Positions 1 through 5,860 of a stretch of 5,860 bases of DNA are shown here, piece by piece. The DNA is taken from the NCBI GenBank assembly GCA_002320935.1, contig DCLG01000039.1, forward strand, positions 51,574 to 57,433, written 5' to 3'. The number at the start of each line of letters is the position of its first letter. Position 1 is the first letter of the stretch. The stretch comes from Pedobacter sp. UBA1654. GTDB lineage: Bacteria > Bacteroidota > Bacteroidia > Sphingobacteriales > Sphingobacteriaceae. Below the pieces are notes generated by a model. That model saw only the letters and a list, made by a program, of their open reading frames with translations, was not told the origin of the DNA and ran no database searches. The translations under genes were made by a program, and so were the position numbers.

Positions 1-1350
1 GCCAGGTAAGATATCTTCTTGTTTGCCCACTACAACTACCCGGGCATTATCATGGCCAAAGTACTTCTGGCTTACCCGCAGAATATCGTCCTGGGTTACT
101 GCATTTATCTTTTTCAGGTAAGTCCTATAAAAATCCTTAGGTAAATCATTGATCATGATGTTCAGCGCGAAAGAAGCCATACGAGCAGGATTTTCAAGGC
201 CGAGCGCAAAAGTGCCATTATACAGGTTCTTTGCATTCTGTAAGTCTTCGGCACTAACCTTCTCCGTACGCATGATGTTGATCTCTTTTAGGAATTCAAC
301 GACCGCGCTGTCCACTTTTTCATTCCTTACTGCAGCGCTGGCGCTGAATTTAGCCTGAAAACGACCTGAACCGGTAGAAGAATACGCACCGTAAGTGAAG
401 CCATGTTTCTCCCGCAGGTTCGTAAAGAGTTTTGCATCAGCACCACCGCCCAAAATCTGATCCGCTAACAACACGGCATGGTAATCCGGGCTGCTCAACG
501 GTAGCTCTACCAGGCTTACGACCGTAATTTCTGCCTGAACTGCAGTTGGCACGTCAATAACGGCAATTTCGGTCTGATTAGGATTACTCACCGGAGCCAA
601 CTTAGGCAAGCTCAGTGGAGCGCCTTTCCAGTCTCCGAAGGCCTTTGTTGCCAGAGCTTTTGCGGCTGCCGGGGTAATATCACCCACAAAGGTCAGGTAA
701 CCCCTCGATGGGGTAATATACTTCCCATAAGCGGCTTTCACATCATCCAATGTAATCGCATTAACCGACTGTTCAGACACAAATTCGCCCATTGGGTGGT
801 CTACCCCATAGCTAAGCGCATTTACCACCCGGCCTGAGATGGCTTTGGCACTGCGCTCGTTCGATTTGATGCCTGTGATTGTTTGGGATTTCAGTTTATC
901 AAATGAAGCCTGTGGAAATGCCGGGTTACGCAATGCTTCCGCCATAAGCATAAAAGCATCATTGAATTATCTTGTTAAGGAAGATGCTGATCCGCCAGAA
1001 GCGCTAACCGTCACATCAGCACCCATCAGGTCTACGGCTTCATCAAATTGCGCCTTCGTTTTCTTTGTGGTACCTTCATTGAGCATCCCACCCATAAGGC
1101 TTAATACCCCTGCTTTTGCGCCTTCGGTTATTGGGCCAGCGTCAATGCTATAGGTCGCCGTAACCTTTGGTAGTTTGTGATTTTCGACAACAAGAACCGT
1201 TATACCATTCGGTAATTTGTATATCGCAGGATCTGCGAAAGTGATGGTAGGTGCCGGACCCGGTTTCGGTTTCTGGCTTCTATCAAGCTTTTGCGCCATG
1301 ACCGAAGTTGCAAGAAAACCGGTCAGCGCAAGTATGAATATCTTTTTCAT
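1..1350 (-). pseudogene. Non-catalytic M16 (insulinase-family) peptidase subunit, interrupted by an in-frame TAA; 3' end outside window
   Basis: This appears to be the exported, catalytically inactive partner of the M16 peptidase just upstream. The start chosen is the ATG at 1350, which begins directly with a signal peptide (MKKIFILAL..., likely cleaved at VMA|Q near residue 19). A TTG 12 codons earlier would put a useless extension before the signal. The N-terminal M16 fold is visible (YKLPNGITVLVVENHKLP, then LNEGTTKKT), but the HXXEH zinc motif is replaced by S84-L-M-G-G88. Codon 128 (967-969) is TAA. The same frame then continues for 322 codons to the window edge without another stop and still reads as good M16 sequence: a GDI-type strand, an ILGGG segment, and LREKHGFTYG carrying R313 and Y320 (412-414 and 391-393). 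The break is therefore a nonsense substitution, not a frameshift. The context SLTR*FND suggests a lost Tyr codon (TAT or TAC). It could be a real pseudogene, a recent mutation or a sequencing error. The C-terminus lies beyond position 1. Confidence 0.8.
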
Positions 1351-1373
1351 CTGTTTAAAAAGTTGTTTTAGTG

Positions 1374-1402
1374 ATGAAGCAATCAAGATCTGAACGCTTC
1401 AT
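1374..1402 (-). repeat. Inverted repeat between the two M16 genes
   Basis: Perfect 7-base arms, ATGAAGC (1374-1380) and GCTTCAT (1396-1402), enclose a 15-base loop that contains AGATCT. The repeat lies in the 80-base gap, 23 bases ahead of the second M16 start. No U-run follows it directly on the transcribed strand, so it does not look like an intrinsic terminator. It could be a weak mRNA structure or chance. No promoter is evident in this gap, which fits co-transcription of the two M16 genes. Confidence 0.3.
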
Positions 1403-1430
1403 ATGCCTTGAATTAATGTCTCTGCTTTGA

Positions 1431-2744
1431 TTATTTCTTCGGTAAATAATACAGCACTACACGCTGATCTTTGTTCAGGTACTTTTTGGCCACCGTTCTG
1501 ATCTCTTCACGCGTGATGGACTTAATTTCGTCCAGTTCCTCATTAATTTCATTGGTGTTCTTATTATGGAAAGTATATCCTGAAGCCAGATTTTCTGCCA
1601 CACCAAGCATCCTGCTGTTTGCACTTACATAACTGTTCTCAAACTGATTCTGCAACTTTTTAAATTCTTTCTCCGTGATCAACTCCGTTTGCAGATTCAC
1701 AATTTCTTCATCGATGTCTTTCAACAGATCATCCAGAGGTGTATTGTTGTTCGGCAATGCCAATGCGATGTAGGCGCCAAGATCCTCAAGACCATAATTA
1801 AATGCACTTACCTGCAAGGCAGTTTTTTTCTCATCAACCATCTTGCGGTTCAATCTGGAACTTCCCCCGCCAGATAGCACTGCACTGATCATCTCCATTA
1901 CCTTAGAATCCCTAGATCTCATACCCGGGACACGGTAGGCAGTAAAAATCGCAGGGATCTGAATATTGGCATCATAAGCCGTATCAATGATCTGTTTGTT
2001 GATCTCTGGCAGCTTATATGGTGTTTTTACCACAGGCGCCCCTTTAGGCACTTCATCGAAGTATTTCTTAACCAATGCTTTGGTTTTCTCCACTTCAATA
2101 TCACCGGCGATGGTCAATACCGCATTGCCCGGAGCATAGTATTTTTTAAAAAAGGCAAGGAACTCCGGCAGCGTTGCAGCGTCCAGATGCTCCATAGAGC
2201 CAATTGGCTGCCATTCGTATGGCGTGCCTTTAAAAAGATGTTTGAAGATGTTCTCCGCGAATTTTCCATAGGGTGAGTTGTCAACCCGAAGCCTTTTTTC
2301 TTCTTTCACCACTTCGTTCTGCGTCCTTACGCCATTCTCATCAATTTTAGGGTGAAGCATACGCTCACTCTCCAGCCATAGGCCCAATTCCAGCTGGTTG
2401 GAAGGGAACATTTCGTAGTAGAAGGTACGGTCAGGACTTGTATTGGCATTGTTTTGCCCGCCATTACTGCTCACGGTTTTCATAAACTCACCTCGCTTAA
2501 GGTTTGGACTACCTTCAAATAGCAAGTGCTCAAAGAAGTGGGCAAACCCTGTACGCTGTGGATCTTCATCTTTGGAGCCAACATGATACATGACAGACAC
2601 GGCAACTACAGGCGCTGTCTTATCCTGGTGAAGGATAACATGCAGGCCGTTATTAAGGTCGTACTCCGTAAATTTTACCTTTTGAGCATAAGCACTTAAG
2701 CAAAGGCCCGATAAAACCAGGGTAACCAGAAAGTTTTTTTTCAT
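1431..2744 (-). CDS. Exported M16 zinc metallopeptidase, catalytic subunit
   Basis: This is a predicted periplasmic or otherwise exported zinc endopeptidase of the M16 (pitrilysin/insulinase/MPP-like) family, 437 residues long, normal for the M16B type. An ATG start leads into a signal peptide (MKKNFLVTLVLSG..., likely cleaved at AYA|Q). The N-terminal catalytic domain spans roughly residues 25-180. It has the inverted zinc motif HFFEH (H69, E72, H73; 2526-2540) and a third ligand glutamate, E149 (2298-2300), with the spacing seen in mitochondrial processing peptidase beta subunits. The second, M16_C-like domain starts near residue 190 (YYAPGNAVLTIAGDI) and runs to the end. Where relatives have the R...Y substrate-binding pair, this protein has V303 and L310. 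That fits a subunit needing a partner, presumably the product of the next gene, 80 bases downstream on the same strand. The physiological substrate cannot be read from the sequence; peptide degradation in the periplasm is an inference. Confidence 0.93.
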   Translation of the reverse strand: MKKNFLVTLVLSGLCLSAYAQKVKFTEYDLNNGLHVILHQDKTAPVVAVSVMYHVGSKDEDPQRTGFAHFFEHLLFEGSPNLKRGEFMKTVSSNGGQNNANTSPDRTFYYEMFPSNQLELGLWLESERMLHPKIDENGVRTQNEVVKEEKRLRVDNSPYGKFAENIFKHLFKGTPYEWQPIGSMEHLDAATLPEFLAFFKKYYAPGNAVLTIAGDIEVEKTKALVKKYFDEVPKGAPVVKTPYKLPEINKQIIDTAYDANIQIPAIFTAYRVPGMRSRDSKVMEMISAVLSGGGSSRLNRKMVDEKKTALQVSAFNYGLEDLGAYIALALPNNNTPLDDLLKDIDEEIVNLQTELITEKEFKKLQNQFENSYVSANSRMLGVAENLASGYTFHNKNTNEINEELDEIKSITREEIRTVAKKYLNKDQRVVLYYLPKK

Positions 2745-2773
2745 TTAATAATATGCGTTTAGATGAGGATTGA

Positions 2774-2812
2774 TCCTGATCCTAACGGGCATTACGCAAA
2801 TTAAGATCAGGA
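2774..2812 (-). repeat. Imperfect hairpin between pgi and the M16 gene, overlapping a GATCCT tandem
   Basis: Arms TCCTGATC (2774-2781) and GATCAGGA (2805-2812) pair perfectly over 8 bases. After one mismatch they extend by three more pairs (TAA with TTA), leaving a loop of 15 bases. The left arm overlaps a tandem duplication of GATCCT (2772-2783). The stem begins 24 bases after the pgi stop and ends 29 bases before the M16 start. No run of U follows it in the minus-strand transcript, so it is not a typical intrinsic terminator. It may be a processing or stability element between the two genes. An alternative pairing of AGGAT at 2766-2770 with ATCCT at 2779-2783 would compete with it. Confidence 0.4.
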
Positions 2813-2836
2813 CGTATTTTAATTTTAGCAGGACAA

Positions 2837-4528
<1,692 letters not shown>

Positions 4529-4546
<18 letters not shown>

Positions 4547-4612
4547 AACTTTATTGTTTAACACCAGGTATTGTTCCCGTTCTTTGAGCCAATAGATAAC
4601 TTCCTTTATCAT
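4529..4612 (-). CDS. Possible 27-residue small ORF upstream of pgi, unrecognised
   Basis: An ATG at 4612 opens a frame of 27 residues ending in TAA at 4529, in the gap between the histidine kinase and pgi. The peptide begins MIKEVIYWLKEREQ and ends in a hydrophobic tail (VFVIAS). It has no recognisable domain and is too short for a domain argument. An AGAAGG lies 14 bases before the ATG, too far for a normal ribosome site, but such sites are often absent in Bacteroidota. If translated it would end 42 bases before the pgi ATG and could be a leader peptide. Chance is the likelier explanation. Confidence 0.15.
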
Positions 4613-4628
4613 GATTTAACAGTTAACC

Positions 4629-4645
4629 TTCTTCTGATTGAAGAA
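4629..4645 (-). repeat. Short inverted repeat just after the histidine kinase gene
   Basis: Arms TTCTTC (4629-4634) and GAAGAA (4640-4645) are perfect complements around a 5-base loop, 26 bases past the kinase stop codon. Only two pairs are G-C, and no U-run follows on the transcribed strand; a T4 run follows only on the plus strand, where there is no gene. It is a possible weak 3'-end structure for the kinase mRNA, not a confident terminator. A second small palindrome, TTAACAGTTAA, lies at 4616-4626. Confidence 0.25.
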
Positions 4646-4671
4646 TTTTCTTTATCAATAGCCAACTCAGG

Positions 4672-5860
4672 TCAGCTTGCTTTCGGATCTACTGGCAAGG
4701 TAAAGTAAAACATCGATCCACGCCCCAACTCGCTTTCTGCCCAGATGTTACCGTTATGACGCTTTATGATCTCAGCACATAAGTAAAGACCAATGCCGAA
4801 GCCTGCGATGGTTTGACTTTCTGCATTATTTACCCGGTAAAAACGGTCAAAAAGCTTGGGAAGATCAGCTTTGTTGACACCCATACCTTCATCTTTTACG
4901 CTTACCATTGCACGTCCATTTTGGGTGATACAAGCTACATTTATACTGCTTCCATGGCCTGAATACTTGATGGCATTGCTGATCAGGTTATTGATGACCT
5001 GACCGATTTTGTCGCGGTCAGCAAAGACAATGGTCGTTTCAACTGGTGCAAATACAACGTTGTGACTGCTAACCTGCATGGATGTCTCTGCATTTATTTC
5101 AGCCATTAAGTCGGACAGGTCAAAGCAACTACGTTCAATGTGGATTTGATTGCTCTCCAGCCTGGCTACATTTAAGAAACCATTTATGAGCCTGGTCATA
5201 CGTTCTACCTGTCTGATGGCTTTTTCTGCTACGGCTATGCTTGATTCATCAGCATTCCTGGTCGCATTCCGTTGTAAAACCTGAATGTAGCCATTCATAG
5301 AGGTAAGCGGAGTCTTCAACTCATGGCTCACCATGCTGATGAAATCGTTTTTTCGCTGGTCATTACGTTTTTCTTCCGTAATGTCCAATATGGTGCCGGT
5401 CATGAGTATCGGCTCCCCAGCCTCATTATAGGTTGCCTTTCCAGTAGATCGCAGCCATTTTGGCGCACTCCCATCCATAGGGTGCAACAGGTGTTCGGCA
5501 CTAAAACTTGTTTTCGCATCTACTGCGGCATGAAGCTGCTGTATTACATGGTCACGATTTTCCGGGTCGATCATATCAAAGCTTTCTTCCAGTGTAATCT
5601 CACGGTCGGCCGCAACACCATGTATGGATCGGGAGCGGTCCGAAATGTTTAGCTTTCGTGTTTTCCAATCAACAGACCAGATACCCAATTTTGTAGCCTC
5701 AACGGCAAGCTGCAATCTTTCTTCAGCTTGTTCGGCCATCTTACGTGCAGTAACCTGCTCAGTGATGTCAAGAACGATACAGATGATGCTGTGGGTTATA
5801 CCTTCAGGGTTTTTAAGGGGCTGATAAATAAATTTATAATAGCCTTTTACCAGTTCTCCA
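4672..5860 (-). CDS. PAS-domain sensor histidine kinase, 3' part; start beyond window
   Basis: This is the C-terminal 395 residues of a two-component sensor kinase. The frame is open to the window edge. It shows the end of one PAS/PAC domain (GYYKFIYQPLKN... to IVLDITEQ, 5859-5755), so an internal ATG at 5739 is not the real start. A second PAS domain of the PAS_3 type follows (about 5690-5365), ending in GTILDITEEKR. The HisKA dimerisation domain carries the H-box SHELKTPL, with the phospho-accepting histidine at 5323-5325. The ATPase domain shows the N-box (NLISNAIKYS; Asn at 4975-4977), the G1 box DEGMGV (Asp at 4891-4893), the F-box LFDRFYR and the G2 box GFGIGL. The protein ends soon after FTLPVDPKAS with no receiver domain. 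No membrane segment lies in the visible part. All catalytic motifs are intact, so the kinase is probably active. Neither ligand nor partner regulator can be told: no response regulator lies downstream, and the upstream side is unseen. Confidence 0.95.
   Translation of the reverse strand, partial: GELVKGYYKFIYQPLKNPEGITHSIICIVLDITEQVTARKMAEQAEERLQLAVEATKLGIWSVDWKTRKLNISDRSRSIHGVAADREITLEESFDMIDPENRDHVIQQLHAAVDAKTSFSAEHLLHPMDGSAPKWLRSTGKATYNEAGEPILMTGTILDITEEKRNDQRKNDFISMVSHELKTPLTSMNGYIQVLQRNATRNADESSIAVAEKAIRQVERMTRLINGFLNVARLESNQIHIERSCFDLSDLMAEINAETSMQVSSHNVVFAPVETTIVFADRDKIGQVINNLISNAIKYSGHGSSINVACITQNGRAMVSVKDEGMGVNKADLPKLFDRFYRVNNAESQTIAGFGIGLYLCAEIIKRHNGNIWAESELGRGSMFYFTLPVDPKAS

Noticed and set aside
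967..969. Frameshift, stop recoding or programmed readthrough at the break in the M16 partner
   Set aside because: The same frame carries M16 sequence on both sides, so no frameshift is needed. TAA is not a selenocysteine or pyrrolysine codon, and no recoding signal is apparent. A point nonsense change is simpler.
839..1153. A 104-codon plus-strand frame opposite the M16 partner gene
   Set aside because: It is antisense to clear M16 coding sequence, has no recognisable domain, and spans the premature stop only by coincidence. The minus-strand frame explains the region.
1351..1386. N-terminal extension of the second M16 protein from a TTG at 1386
   Set aside because: It would place 12 residues before a classic signal peptide that begins at the ATG at 1350.
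2745..2836. Intrinsic terminator after pgi or a clear promoter for the M16 pair
   Set aside because: A stem exists but no U-run follows it on the transcribed strand. A TTTG near 2799 has no acceptable TAnnTTTG partner at the right distance.
5737..5739. ATG at 5739 as the start of the histidine kinase
   Set aside because: The frame is open to the window edge, and the upstream 40 codons encode the end of a PAS/PAC domain, so the gene starts outside.
5323..5824. Plus-strand frames opposite the histidine kinase
   Set aside because: They are antisense to intact PAS and HisKA domains and show no independent coding signal.

Overview
The window looks like a chromosomal stretch of a Bacteroidota bacterium, probably Sphingobacteriaceae-like (Pedobacter or Mucilaginibacter type). 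The family assignment is inference from protein style and gene content, not a database match. The supporting signs are short, AT-rich gaps, no Shine-Dalgarno motif just ahead of the starts, signal peptides ending in A-Q, a paired set of M16 peptidases and a multi-PAS sensor kinase. Every supported gene lies on the minus strand, so transcription runs from high to low coordinates.

In transcription order the layout is as follows. (1) 5860-4672: the C-terminal 395 codons of a PAS-PAS-HisKA-HATPase histidine kinase whose start lies outside the window. (2) 4671-4487: a gap of about 185 bases holding a small inverted repeat, an 84-base open frame and a weak promoter-like element. (3) 4486-2837: a complete glucose-6-phosphate isomerase gene (pgi). 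(4) 2836-2745: a 92-base gap with an imperfect hairpin. (5) 2744-1431: a complete, exported M16 zinc peptidase with an intact HXXEH site. (6) 1430-1351: an 80-base gap with a short inverted repeat. (7) 1350-1: a second exported M16-family protein without the zinc site. Its frame is interrupted by one in-frame TAA at 967-969 and then stays open to the window edge.

The two M16 genes read as a catalytic/non-catalytic pair. The first keeps the zinc site but lacks the R/Y substrate-binding pair. The second has lost the zinc site but keeps R/Y, which is encoded after the premature stop. If the stop is real, the heteromeric protease should be disabled. If it is a sequencing error, the locus is ordinary. 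pgi is a housekeeping gene with no clear functional link to either side. I see no mobile element, CRISPR array, tRNA or rRNA, and no convincing evidence of a new biological system. The premature stop is the observation most worth checking.
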